Made by a program: the position numbers and the translations under genes. 64,000 nt of DNA from Gordionus sp. m RMFG-2023 (Eukaryota > Nematomorpha > Gordioida > Chordodea > Parachordodidae). The notes beneath the pieces are model-generated. The model saw only the letters and a program-made list of their open reading frames with translations. It did no database searches and was not told the DNA's origin. The stretch is from contig NC_088775.1 of the NCBI RefSeq assembly GCF_954871325.1, positions 75,803,561-75,867,560 of the forward strand, read 5' to 3'. Of this stretch, positions 48,261 to 61,355 are shown one piece after another (the first letter of the stretch is position 1; each line of letters opens with the position of its first letter).

Positions 48261-51154
48261 ATGAAGATTCAAACCGTCGCAAAAAACTTAGCTAAATTAC
48301 TTAAGCTTAGGAAATTAGAAATCAAAGTATGTTTAATATAATTTACATATAAAATTTTTTTTTAGAAAACAAACAAAAATAAAAATTACATAGAATATTT
48401 GGGATATCAATATTTACTACATAAATCTGGTAAAAGTGCCATATATTACTATTGCCGCAACAAAAAATGCGGCGGCAGAGCAAAACTCAGCATAAATTGC
48501 GACTTTAGTATAACTAAAAGTCATGCAGAAACCTGTAAACCAATCCAAGGTATTTAAATTTAATTACAAATATATATTATTATATTTTTAGGTGTTTTGC
48601 CTTTATCATCTAATAGTATCTTAGAACAACTCAATTCAAATTTTAAAGGTATGAATATTTTATCTCATAATTTTTAAACAAAAAACTCAATATTAAAGAT
48701 GATCCATTACCAACTACTTCTCAGGCACCTTCACTTAACATTCCAAATCAAGGTTAAATATTATAAACAATTTTAAATAAATATTGTCATTTTAGGTACA
48801 ACATATTATAATACCATTATCTAAGCACAGATTTTAAAATAGGTGATATTCCAATAGCAAGTACTTCCCAAGGGCAATCACTGAACCTTCCTAATCAAGG
48901 TTAAATATTATAAACAATTTTAAATAGATATTGTCATTTTAGGTACAACATATTATAATACCATTATCTAAGCACAAATTTTAAAATAGGTGATATTCCA
49001 ATAGCAAGTACTTCCCAAGGGCAATTACTGAACCTTCCTAATCAAGGTTAAATATTATAAACAATCTTAAATAAATATTGTCATTTTAGGTACAACATAT
49101 TAAAATACCATTATCTAAGCACAAATTTTAAAATAGGTGATATTCCAATAGCAAGTACTTCCCAAGGACAATCACTGAATCTTCCTAATCAAGGTTAAAT
49201 ATTATAAACAATCTTAAATAAATATTGTCATTTTAGGTACAACATATTATAATACCATTATCTAAGCACAAATTTTAAAATAGGTGATATTCCAATAGCA
49301 AGTACTTCCCAAGGGCAATCACTGACCCTCTCAAATCCAAGTTAAAAACTATAAATACTATTAAATAAATATTATAATTTTAGGTACAACATATTATATA
49401 ACCATTATCTAAACACAATTTTTAAAATAGGTTCAAAGTCATTCAGCTTACACATCCCCTCTTTGCTCATATATCTCCCCATATATTCCTGATTTTCAAA
49501 GTAACATTTTTATAACAAATCAATTTAATCTATAAAATATAGATGCTCCCAACATATCAAATTAATTCAGAAATAGAAAGTAATAATTCTTAATGAAAAT
49601 ATATATATCACTATATATATAGGCAATTATTTTTTAGAAAATATGGATAATTATGGATTTGCAGAATCTCTAATAGATTTTAATGAAAATATACATATTT
49701 TTGGTAAATTTCTATATAAACATCTAAAAAATTTCTTATATTTTAGAGGAACCGACATTTATCGATAGCCAAAAGAGCAAATCATTGCTCTTTTTTCAAA
49801 ATTTTCTTTACCGTTACAACGGTACATACAGGAATACAATTTACTACCGTTGCTTAAAAGCTGATTGTAAAGTGACGTGTAAATATATTCAGGGATACAC
49901 AATATCCAAAATGCACGAACATCAAAATCATGCTATACTTTTTCGCAAATTAAAAACTTTGCAAACAGTAAAAGCAACGGTACAACAAAATCCTTTAGAT
50001 ACAAGGATGAATATCTATCTAAAGGTATTAAACCAACAATGCTCTGAAGATCCAGATATAATCAATTATCCAGGAGCCTTACCACCTTTTATTTCCGTTA
50101 AAAACACGATTAACCGTGTTTTAAAACAAACCAGGCCAAATATTCCCATTAGCAATGACACAATTGTATTGACCACTGAATTGATAACAACATTCAGTGG
50201 TGATAGCTTCTTAATAAAAAACAATAATAACAAATTTATTGTATTTGGGTCTGTCATGTTTTAGTCAGTTTATCTTCCTATACAAAATTCATTTATATGG
50301 ATGGGACTTTTTACACAGGTCCACGTTTTTTTAGCCAATTATATACTATACATATCATGTATAATCAAACGATGATCCCTATCATATATGCACTTCTTCC
50401 AGATAAAAGGAAGGAGTCATATATTGAGCTATTTCAAATAATCGTGGAATATGGGACATTGAATGGTATCCAGTTTTTACCAGACATGGCACAAACCGAC
50501 TATGAAGCAGGAGCGAAATCTGCTCTACAATTTGTATTTCCCAATATTTTAGTAAAGGGTAAAGTTTAAATTATATATAGTTGTAACATAACTTATTTTT
50601 GGGCTGCTTCTTCCACTTTACGCAGGCCATTTGGCGTAAAGTTCAGCATTTAGGCTTAGTCAAGCAGTATAAAAAAGAGACTGCTGTATACACTATTGTT
50701 CGAAGGATGAGTGTATTACCTTTATGCAAGAGAGAGGACATTCAAGTGGTCCGTGATTCTTGTGTAGATCTAGCAGCCAATGACCCATTAATATTAAGTT
50801 TCTTAATATATATGGATACTACCTGGATAAATTCTGATGCAATCTTTCCTCATCAAATTTGGACCAGGTAATTATTTCATTTTTATTAATTCCTCACAAT
50901 TTATATAAAAGTTTTTAATATTTTTAACATTTAATACATTGTTTGGTATTAGGTATAAGATTCAAGGTCCTCGCAGTAATATTCATCTCGAAGGATATCA
51001 CCATTCCCTCAAGCGAATGGCAATAAATGCTCATCCGGACATATATTCATTAATTCGCCTTTTAAAAGATAACCAACGCCTGACAGAACTTAAAGTTATA
51101 CAAATCAATAACGGGGAAATAGTTACGGAGAAAAAAAAAATATGTGATAATTAA
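48261..51154 (+). CDS. MULE transposase with two FLYWCH fingers, many exons
   Basis: A Mutator-like transposase. Exon 1 is 48261-48326 (MKIQTVAKNLAKLLK). Exon 2 (48366-48549) encodes a FLYWCH finger (EYLGYQYLLHKSGKSAIYYY, then CRNKKCGGRAKL and SHAETC). Small linker exons of 54-57 nt, all phase 1, follow at 48592-48648, 48699-48752, 48843-48899, 48990-49046, 49137-49193 and about 49284-49340. After another small exon (about 49635-49703), the main exon from 49747 encodes a second FLYWCH finger (YRYNGTYRNTIYYRCLKADC) and the catalytic part: MDGTFYTGPRFF with the first Asp at about 50300, and AQTDYEAGAKSAL with the second. The remaining motifs lie at 50598-50867 (CFFHFTQAIWRKVQ) and 50954-51154 (GPRSNIHLEGYHHSLKRMA). 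One frameshift near 50250 and a poor acceptor near 50597 suggest it is now inactive. Terminal inverted repeats were not found. Confidence 0.85.
48753..49345 (+). repeat. 147-bp exon-intron unit repeated four times
   Basis: Each unit has a 90-nt intron and a 57-nt exon encoding DIPIASTSQGQSLNLPNQ plus split glycine codons. The exon starts (48843, 48990, 49137, 49284) are exactly 147 bp apart. Copies differ by only a few bases. The last copy has diverged and its donor is weaker. It lies in the linker between the two FLYWCH fingers of the MULE gene. Confidence 0.9.
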
Positions 51155-51441
51155 TAAAAAAAATTGTTAACTTAACAGCATTATATGATATTACTTCTAA
51201 TTTTTTTTTTATTGATAAAGTGTCTGATTTAATAAAATCATATTAAATATATATTATTAAATTTAAAATAGTTGTAGATATATTGTTAATAAAAAATTTA
51301 ATATAAAATTGATAAAAAGACCAATATACTTGGTGTTTCGATTGAAATGATACTTTATTTTACTTATTAATAACTTAGTAAATTTTTTGTTTACATGACA
51401 AGATTTTCACTGGATGTAGATATTTATCATAAATCTATATA

Positions 51442-52017
51442 CAGCGTCTACATGAGCGGGAGGGGTAGGAACAGTTTGCATCCTATTTTTTGAGGGGGTA
51501 GGAGGTAGGCTGCTTTAATGGGGGTAGGATAAAATTTTTGGGGGGTTATCTATTAAATCTTGAGATGAAATAAGACAAAATTTATTGCTGTAAAAATTAA
51601 TACTTTTATTATGGAATTATTATAATACAATTCATCGACCAAATCTATATATTGCAAACAATCATACACATTGTTTTCCAAATAAACTATCCTTTTAAAT
51701 GTAATTTAAGGTTTAGATATTTCAGCAAGCTCATAATGCCATAATAATTAATTCATTGTAAATAATGGGAGTTTTAATTGAATTTATTATCTAAAAAATA
51801 AATTATTTATATTCACAAAATATCGATAGATGGTAGTAGAGATAGATTAATTTAAGTTATCCTTTATAAATTCTTTGAAAAGAGTATCAATAAATTAAAT
51901 AGGTAAAAATAATAATAAAAAGACACCGCCGCCAGGCGGCGGTAATTTTTTAGAAGGTTAGGCAAAGGTTTTTGAAGGGGGTTTGCATCCAATGAAAATC
52001 CTGTCTTGTAGACGCTG
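51442..52017. mobile_element. hAT MITE, 576 bp
   Basis: The ends are CAGCGTCTACATGA and, reversed, CAGCGTCTACAAGA, flanked by perfect 8-bp duplications TCTATATA (51434-51441 and 52018-52025). There is no coding sequence. A GC-rich hairpin (CCGCCGCCAGGCGGCGG) lies at about 51926-51942, and G-rich repeats with GTTTGCATCC recur near both ends. Confidence 0.93.
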
Positions 52018-52133
52018 TCTATATACCCCCTCCCCCTAAAAAAAATTCGCAAATAAAAGAATACTCCCTCTATAACTTCTCTACTATCATCTCGCTAAAT
52101 ATTATTAATATAAAAAAGTTACTTTTTAAAACA

Positions 52134-52224
52134 TGAGGTAGATGTAATTCATCGCATATTATATATGTTTAGGATCAAGTTGTAATTTAAATTAAAATAT
52201 AACTTGATCCTAAATATATATAAT

Positions 52225-52248
<24 letters not shown>
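52134..52248. repeat. Palindrome containing the cox1 start
   Basis: Two arms of about 55 bp, nearly perfect inverted copies, run from TGAGGTAGATGTAATTCATC to its reverse and meet near 52191. The right arm includes the cox1 start codon region (ATGCGATGAATTAC...). The left arm is therefore an inverted copy of the first coding bases and upstream sequence of mitochondrial cox1. Confidence 0.9.
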
Positions 52249-53696
<1,448 letters not shown>

Positions 53697-53730
53697 CAAC
53701 TTTTAACTATAAATAATATTATAGTTAAAA
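53697..53730. other. cox1-cox2 spacer with stem-loop
   Basis: The junction holds no tRNA, only TTTTAACTATAA and its exact reverse around a 6-base loop. In the source mitochondrial genome a hairpin may replace a tRNA as the processing mark between the two genes. Confidence 0.6.
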
Positions 53731-54194
53731 ATGAACCCAAGACGTGCCTTATTCTTACAAGATATACTCTCTTCATCCTTTGAACATTTAATTATTCTAC
53801 ACCATTTTGCGATAAGATTTATCGTAGGAGTAACTATTATAGTATTTTTTATATGCGTCGCTGTAACAGTATCAAAAACTTTGTCATTAAAACGACGCAT
53901 ATAAATATAACTGAATTTTTATGAACTACCACCCCTATAGTAGTCTTAATAGCTATAGCATTACCCACAGTAAAAGTACTTTACTCTAACGAGGATTCCT
54001 ATTGACCTGATCTTACTATTAAAGTTATAGGATCTCAATGATACTGAAATTACGAATATTCAGACTTTATAAACTTAAATTTTGACTCCTACATAACACA
54101 AGAGTCAGATTTAACTCTTAACAGACAACGACTTTTAGACTCTGACAATCATGTAATTATCCCTTATAAAATTATAACTCGAATAATAATTTCA
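53731..54194 (+). pseudogene. Nuclear mitochondrial copy of cox2, 5' part
   Basis: With the invertebrate mitochondrial code, the frame from ATG 53731 reads about 155 residues: an N-terminal block with ALFLQDMLSSSFEHLIILHH, a hydrophobic helix, LWTTTPMVVLMAMALPTVKV, then VMGSQWYWNYEYSDF and PYKIMTRM. The second half with the copper ligands is absent because the mitochondrial fragment ends near 54194. The retained part shows no stop in that code. The gene is adjacent to cox1 in the same orientation, as in many arthropods. Confidence 0.93.
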
Positions 54195-54377
54195 TAAAAT
54201 CCATTATATACAATAATGCATTATTATAATATATATTTTGGCATGATTTTGAGTTCACTGATAGAATGCCTGATAGCACATAATTATCCATAAATAAATT
54301 CCTTTTGAAAATAATGACTATGATTATGTGTAAGATATAAATTTGATCATTGTGTTGACAACATAGTAGGGTTTTAC

Positions 54378-54712
54378 CAATGACATATATAATACCTAGA
54401 CTGACGATTCATTCATTAAGATGCATTTTTAAGCGTCGTTAAAAGCAAATCAGCTGGACCCGCCATTTTGGTAACACATATAGTAATTATTTTCATGTTA
54501 AAAACTACTATTAAATTGATAACTTGTTTCCTTATTATCTCGATGATCCGGTAATTCTTTAATAAAGTTTGCATCAGATATAGGAATAAATTAGGCTCTC
54601 GTTTAAAATTATAATAATGATTAGTGTAACCAAGATGGTGTCTACAGCTGATTTGCATTGATGTACACTTTTAATGAATGAATCTTCAGTCTAGGTATTA
54701 TATATGTCATTG
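54378..54712. mobile_element. MITE, 335 bp, with 8-bp duplication
   Basis: Inverted ends of roughly 100 bp start CAATGACATATATAATACC and include TAGACTGA.GATTCATTCATT. Perfect duplications GGTTTTAC flank it (54370-54377 and 54713-54720). The 8-bp length suggests hAT, though the terminus CAATGACAT is not diagnostic. Confidence 0.85.
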
Positions 54713-55189
54713 GGTTTTACTATATTTTTAGTCGAAAAATGTCACATTGGCCTCGGGGTTTTTCTTAAAAAGTTAGCAACTTTAATTTAGATGTAATATA
54801 AATTAGATCATTTTAATATTAATATATTTCTCCGAAGGGCTGCTTAGGGAATATACCATATAAGTCGAAATTTATGAAAGTATTAATTTATAATAAACCC
54901 AATGTCATTTATAATTTATATAAAAAATATATGGAAAAAATAATATATATTATAGTAAGTTAAAAAGTTTATGGAAAATTTTATAAAATTCATAGGCAAT
55001 ATTATGTTTTACATTTTCTGTAAAATCAGATTTTTGAATTTCAAAAGTGTTCAAAGTTTTTCCGGAAAAAATACAATGCGTTATATTTTACAAAAAAATT
55101 ATATTATCTTTTTTAGTTTAGTTAACTTTTTTTTTATAAGTGCTAAATTATTTATAATTATATTATAGTTTATTATATTATCCTTAGGA

Positions 55190-55631
55190 TATATATTTTT
55201 ATTAAGTATTTTAACTATTAAAGAAAAATGATATTTAAAATAATTACTAAATTTGTAATAATATAATTTGTAAGATATATATATTTGTATTAAGTATTTA
55301 ATATAACTATTGATGAATTTTTTTATTGTCATTTAAAATATTTATTAAATTTGTAAAACGCTTGCTTAATTATATAATTTGTAATTATTATACTTAAATT
55401 TATTATAATTTCACCCATATAAAATATTTGTATTAAATATTTAATATAACTATTGATGAAATTTTTGTCATTTAAAATATTTATTAAATTTGTAAAACGC
55501 TTGCTTAATAATATAATTTGTGTAATTATATACTAAAATTTATCATAATTTCACCCATATAATATATTGGTATTAAGTATTTAATATAACTATTGATGAA
55601 ATTTTTTATTGTCATTAAAATATTTATTAAA
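55190..55631. repeat. Satellite-like repeat of about 140 bp, three copies
   Basis: Units starting GTATTAAGTATTTAATATAA recur at 55287, 55430 and 55570, with a decayed copy before them. Each contains GTAAAACGCTTGCTTAAT and TTTCACCCATATAA. Nothing in it looks coding. Confidence 0.85.
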
Positions 55632-56480
55632 TCCTATTTTCTTTCCTTCTGTACTTACATTATTTACAATCATGTCATTCACAATACTTTCTTTATTATT
55701 CAATGAATCTAAATAAGATTAATTTTAAAATGTATTTCTTTTCAGTGTATTTATTTTTGTAAATATAATATATAAAAAGTAATATTCCATATTATAGTGT
55801 CCATTTTTCAAAAATATATATAAATAAGCAAACTATTCTAAATTTAGTTTATTATTAAGTTAGGATAAACAAATAAATATATAATTATCAAATTATGAAA
55901 GAATGATTGAGTAAACAATTTAGCCAATATTATCTTTATTAATGTAAAAAGAATAATAGTGTATGATTTTTTAAGATATTGACTATTTATATAGAAAATA
56001 TTTACTATGTTTTATTTAGCTAATATTTTGACATCACCTTATGTGATTATAATAGAAAAATTTAAAAAAAATTTCCCATTTCTAGTGTCCTGCTCCTGAA
56101 AATATATTGTAAAACAATTTTTGCTTAACGTGAAAACTAAAGAAATCAATATTGTTTAATACTCTGGTGAAAAATGACTTAAATAGAAATTCTATAGAAA
56201 TTAGGCAAATTTGGGAGGAAATAGGAAAAACATATAACTTCAATTATGATCAAGTGAAAAAGAAACCTTCCATTAAAATAGATAATTAACTAATAAATTT
56301 TTATTTTTTAAAACTTAAATGTCCAAAGTATTTTGTTATTAATTTGTGAAAATTTTAAGGATTTTTTCAAAACATTTTGGACACAGACTTATGTATAAAT
56401 TTATTTACCTATTTTCTTTCTTTTAACATTTTTGTTTTCAATATTTATATCTTTTAAAACTACAATTAATCGTCTTTCAA
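55632..56480. other. AT-rich spacer
   Basis: No gene is seen. A 48-codon open stretch on the plus strand at about 56163-56289 contains NRNSIEIRQIWEEIGKTYNF but has no splice context. The region may be interior DNA of the hAT copy that ends at 57108. Confidence 0.35.
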
Positions 56481-57108
56481 CTAAATCAAAGTTTGAATTT
56501 TAAAAACTGTATGAAATATATTTTGTTCATCACCAGCTTTATTATTGAATCCTCTTCTTTGGTCCTCAAGATTATTGCTACTTTTATCTTTAGTTTTTTT
56601 CATAAAGTCTTTAATACTTAAATTTTTAAATCGCAAAGTCATTTTATTTAAATAGTGATTTTAAACTCGGCTTACAATATTAAATTTGTTAATTTTCAAT
56701 TAATAAATCTTTATATTTATTTAATTAGGGTTATATAATAATTTAATTAATAAAAATCAATTAAACTTCAACTGTTAATGCTAAATTGATATTTAAACAT
56801 TATGCATGGTATTGATATTTTATTTTTAACAAAGAATTTGATTGCAAGCTGACATAGTGAAAATATAATTTATATGTATTAATATAATCTAATAAAATTT
56901 AGATAGTCTTATTAATTTTTAAATAATAAAATTAAATCTATATATTACTTAATAGAATTATAACAAACAGGGGACAATCAAAAAAAGTTCTTTTTAGTTT
57001 AAGGGGATATTAAGGAACCATTAAAAAAAAATCTTTTTTGCTTCAGGGGGCTATTCAAATTTTTTAGGGGGCTTGAGCCCCTGCGCGCCCCTCCTAATGA
57101 CGCCACTG
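56481..57108 (-). mobile_element. hAT fragment with transposase N-terminus
   Basis: The right end reads, on the minus strand, CAGTGGCGTCATTAGG, as in the element at 21904, and the next 450 bp match that element. It then carries an ORF absent there (56642-56481, 53 residues, MTLRFKNLSIKDFMKK...), which has the look of the basic N-terminus of a ZMYM-type hAT transposase. The 8 bases after the end are GACTATAT. No matching duplication or left terminus was found within gypsy C. It interrupts the gag of gypsy C. Confidence 0.75.
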
Positions 57109-57949
57109 GACTATATGTCCTTGTCTTCCACAATTATAACAATTTAAATTCATATTTCCTCTTCCACGAGAATCAAAACCCCGTCTCATTTCTATTCTTC
57201 TTCCTTGTGAATTCTCTCTTGTTCCCCTCTGCATTCCCCACATTTGACTATCGTAGGACTCTCGCCTCTCTGGTCTACGGACTAATTCATTTACATCACT
57301 CTTCATCCACCCTTGAATTAACTCTTGAACTGGTAGCCACGTCACCTTTCCCATCACATCTTCTTCTCCATTATGTCCTTCTATTGTCAAAGTTTGTCCC
57401 TTTATTCTAACACTGGGGCTTCTCTTCATCCTTCTTCCCCATATCAAACTACACATCCATATTACTAGTATAACCAACTCTCCAAAAATATTGTACTGTA
57501 TCTCCCAGTATTTAACAAATTTTAAGCTTTTCATCCCGTCGTTATAAAAATTTTATGATTAGTTTCAAAATAAAAATCTTGGTTACTTGCAATGTCAACA
57601 GATACGATATTATTAAGAGCGTAAACAATCCAATGGTGCACATATACATCCACACTTTATAAGTCTAGATATGACAACAATTAGAGCAAATTTCGTGTAA
57701 CAGATGGATAAAATTTAAACAGCACTTACGTGTAACAGGTTAATGTGATTTGGGTAAATTCCGTATAATAGATTTATATCTAGTAAAATTCGGGCAGCAC
57801 TTCCGTACAATAGGATTTTTTCCTTTTTTTTTTAATAAACAAAACAAAAAAAAAATTTCGGCTAAAACAGGCAGCACTTCCATGTAATTTGGCCACTCAG
57901 TGTACTTTAAAAAAAAAATGTGTTCCACAATCCTTTAACGTTTCCTTAC

Positions 57950-58410
57950 ATTATTTTTTAACGTTATTCCGTATATACAACGCTTTTCCTACCAATTGGT
58001 TTTCAACGTTATTCCGTATATACAACGCTTTCCCCACTAATTAGTTTTCAACGTGATTCCGTATATCCAACGCTTTCCCTACTAATTAGTTTTCAACGTG
58101 ATTCCGTATATCCAACGCTTTCCCTACTAATTAGTTTTCAACGTTATTCCGTATATACAACGCTTTTCCCACTAATTAGTTTTCAACGTTATTCCGTATA
58201 TCCAACGCTTTTCCCACTAATTAGTTTTCAACGTTATTCCGTACATACAACGCTTTCCCTACTAATTAGTTTTCAACGTTATTCCGTATATTCAACGCTT
58301 TTCCCACTAATTAGTTTTCAACGTTATTCCGTATATCCAACGCTTTTCCCACTAATTAGTTTTCAACGTTATTCCGTATATACAACGCTTTTCCTACCAC
58401 ATGGTTTTCA
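57950..58410. repeat. 44-bp tandem array in the leader of gypsy C
   Basis: About ten copies of TTTTCAACGTTATTCCGTAT and ACAACGCTTTTCCCACTAAT follow one another with few changes. The array lies between the primer-binding site and the gag start, in the untranslated leader. Confidence 0.93.
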
Positions 58411-58463
58411 ACATTATTTTTAAAAAAAAATTATTATCCCGTACACTACGTCTTGGTCACCAA

Positions 58464-58917
58464 TTTTATAGTTATAACACACGATTTTTTTTTAATGCTA
58501 CACACAATTTCGACTCTTTATTTTACTTTATTAATATTCACACAAATTTAAATATATAATAATCTATTAACGCGGAAACCAAAAATTAATCAATTCAAAA
58601 AAAATTATTAAAAAGAATTAATCAATCAATTATATTTTAAAAAATCTAATAATAAATTTAATGAATGATTTTTCCCTTTTTAAAGGATTTTTATATTTTT
58701 TAAATTTTTACAAATAAATACAAATTTATTAATAATCGAATAAAAAATATATTTTTTGCTATAATTATGACTCACGAAAGTAATATTAATTTTATGACGA
58801 ATAAAATAATATTAATTTTACGATGATGACTCAATAAAATATTATAAATTTTACGACTATGACTCAATAAAATATTAAAAATTTTTATACGCTGACTAAA
58901 ATAAAAGACATATAACA
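58464..58917 (-). repeat. 5' LTR of gypsy family C
   Basis: It runs from TTTTATAGTTATAACACACG to ATATAACA and lies beside the primer-binding site at about 58452-58462. Confidence 0.92.
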
Positions 58918-58922
58918 TGATT

Positions 58923-59404
58923 TAAAATAAAATAAACTTAATTGGCGGAAGCATATATAGACACGGCATGGTTTTACATGTAGGAAGTTTATAAATGCTC
59001 TTAATATGAAGTTGCAATCTAAGATATGTTATTAATAAAGTGGACAAAATAATGGTTCAACTCTGTTCGTCCTTATAGCTTAAAATAGATGATAAATTTT
59101 GTGGCTACTAAAAGGGAGGATTTTAAATTGTGCGAATTTAATTTTAATTGATGGCTTTCAAACGAAGAAGATATCGTTATTAAAAATTTTTTACAATATT
59201 TACAATCAAAATATGATTTACTATGTCTATTTATAAATGTATTATTATTATGACTCTGAAACAAAAACTATCATTTGATGAATTTTGATTTAATAAATAT
59301 GTTAAAAATACCATATGATATTGATATCTTGTTTGAAAAGATTATTATACACTTAATTTTTTATGATTTGCCGGAATCCTTAAAAATAAATTACCTTAAA
59401 GCAG
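58923..59404. other. AT-rich DNA upstream of a candidate exon
   Basis: A 43-codon open frame on the plus strand (59299-59430, MLKIPYDIDILFEKIII...) runs into the candidate exon in a different frame. On the minus strand 59073-59264 contains a C2H2-like spacing (DCKYCKKFL then FESHQLKLNSH), but this is weak. Confidence 0.35.
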
Positions 59405-59560
59405 GGAAGAAATGGGTTAGTTTTTTATAATAACGATGAATGCCTGAACTTGCATCAGCGCGCATTTTTAGCCTGGTTAGGACTGCCTGGAGAAAGGAGA
59501 GAAGCTTTGACAACATTAGAGGCCGAATTCTTATTAAGAATATCTACCAAACGAACTAAA
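59405..59560 (+). CDS. Candidate host exon, product unknown
   Basis: This 156-nt stretch lies between an acceptor (TTACCTTAAAGCAG) and a donor (ACTAAA then GTAAAT). One frame is open over 52 codons and includes GLVFYNNDECLNLHQRAFLA and WLGLPGERREALTTLEAEFL. Composition is far less AT-rich than its flanks, with frequent Gly, Glu, Arg and Trp codons, as expected for a real exon. The length is a multiple of three. I do not recognise the family and could not find partner exons. Transposon DNA begins a few hundred bases downstream. Confidence 0.45.
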
Positions 59561-60195
59561 GTAAATATACTAAATAGGCACTAATTATGGATATAAATTT
59601 CAGTTATTAATGCCTCCAGTTTCGCTCATATTTATAATAAAATTATTAAATAATATATTATGACCATTTGACACAGTATATGGATAGTTAATACATGAAA
59701 TATTTTTAATTGACAAAAAAAACAACTTTCAGATTTATACTTTGTCTAGCTCAAAGATACTATTAAAGATAAAGCTTTGACTCAAATTTTATTTTAAAGA
59801 AAAGAAGTAAATTTGTTTGGTACCCAAATCTTAATAAGCAAATTCATGGCCACTGATCCAAATTTTAAGCTAGGCAATTTGGAAAAAAAATTCTACCCGA
59901 CCCAAGATATTTTGAAAATTTTTTGCCGACCCGACTTTGCTCGGATTTTATTTCTTATTATTTTGCAGCCTGACCCAGAATTTTCAAAATTTGAATAAAT
60001 GAGCAGTATAAATGAATATTAAATGCTCCATTTCACGATTTCCCAGCTGACATTTGAATTGATTTTTTTAAGTTGGCTCTTGGTCCTACTCGGATTTTCT
60101 ATTTTTTAAGCCCGGCCCTGATTCATACAATTAATGGCCCGGGCTGGGCCTGCAGGTCTCTGATTAATATCCGTTAAATAATTTATGCTATCATT
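59561..60195. other. AT-rich DNA ending in a lone hAT terminus
   Basis: The right end of a CAGAGACCTGCAG-family hAT copy is clear at 60131-60162 (GGGCTGGGCCTGCAGGTCTC then TG). The body to its left (from about 59850) has decayed GACCCGA and GCCCGG blocks, but no left terminus can be fixed. Confidence 0.5.
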
Positions 60196-61347
60196 CATAG
60201 GCGTAGCCAGGGGTGCAAAAATAAATCCCCCCCCCCCTCAGAAATTTATCACATTTTGTGAATATCATTTTAAGCTAATAAAAAAATATCCCCCTTAGTC
60301 CTCTCCCACTCTCTGACCTCCAAAAATGTATGCATATATCTTAAACAATAATTTGAAAGAAAAAGTAGATACTTTTTTATAAAACTATTCATCATAATTT
60401 ATACATTTTTGGAAAAAAGCATTTATAGAATCAAAAATGTTTTTAAGAAATGGAATATAAGCCAAAGATAAGTCTTAAGACAAAAGTGAAATGAATTATA
60501 ATTATCAAATATAATTTTTTATAAAGTGAGTAATTTTAATTTATTTATCTTAATAAAAGTAAAATCTAATTATTTGATAAAATTAAATCATAAATTAAAA
60601 CATAAATTAAATAAAAAAATTAAAGCACAATACAAACAGTGGAATATTATATGTCGTAGATTTATTTCAGTATATCTATTTATCAATAGATGACAATCAA
60701 GTAATTTTTACCAATATTATATATTTTACAGAAAACTATAAAATATTGATAAGAACATCAAAAATATCTTTTAAAGACATTTGTGGGATGAATAATATGA
60801 AGATTAATTTTTAATATCATATTTTATTTAAAATAAATAGATGGCATTAAATAATTGAATGCAAATTGCTGCTATATTTATTATCAAAAGAATTGATTAG
60901 TAAAATTTGTTAAAATATTAACTGTAATATATTCTCTAACTGTCAAATATTTCTGTAAAAGTGGAATTTTACCTAGTATTTTGTTATCAATTCTATATAG
61001 TAGAGGAATATCAACTATATGTCTACTTACTTTTTATAAATAAATTTTTTATACTTGTTTGCAATAAATTATTACCATGCTTTTATATTAATGTATATAC
61101 AAGTAATTTATTATATTTTATATAAACTAATAAAATTATATTTCATATTTGTTCCAGGCTTATTTTTTTTATTAAAATTAACCTCCTATCTTGTAAAAAT
61201 ATTTTATGACTATATATAGAGATAGACTAAGGTAACCCGGCCGAAGGCCGGGCAAAGCGGGCCAGGCCCACCCCAAATGGGGTCTGGAAGCGAAGCCCCC
61301 AGTTATTTTTTAACCCCCCCCTTAGGAAAATCCTGGCTACGCCTATG
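60196..61347. mobile_element. hAT element, 1.15 kb, non-coding
   Basis: The ends are CATAGGCGTAGCCAGG and, reversed, the same 16 bases. Perfect 8-bp duplications CTATCATT flank it (60188-60195 and 61348-61355). Its interior (about 60780-61040) is an inverted relative of the element at 21904 and contains the unoccupied form of the site where the 22615 element inserted there. A GC-rich hairpin (CCCGGCCGAAGGCCGGG) lies at about 61235. Confidence 0.92.
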
Positions 61348-61355
61348 CTATCATT

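Noticed and set aside
48753-49345. 147-bp repeats read as plain satellite DNA
   Set aside because: Each unit keeps an open 57-nt exon with splice signals in phase with the surrounding MULE gene, so a duplicated exon is the better reading.
54367-54730. Part of the mitochondrial genome with control-region hairpins
   Set aside because: The inverted ends and perfect 8-bp flanking duplication identify a separate MITE inserted just beyond the mitochondrial fragment.
57950-58410. Regular 44-bp repeats resembling a CRISPR array
   Set aside because: There are no distinct spacers, since the whole period is repeated, and the array lies in the leader of a eukaryotic retrotransposon.
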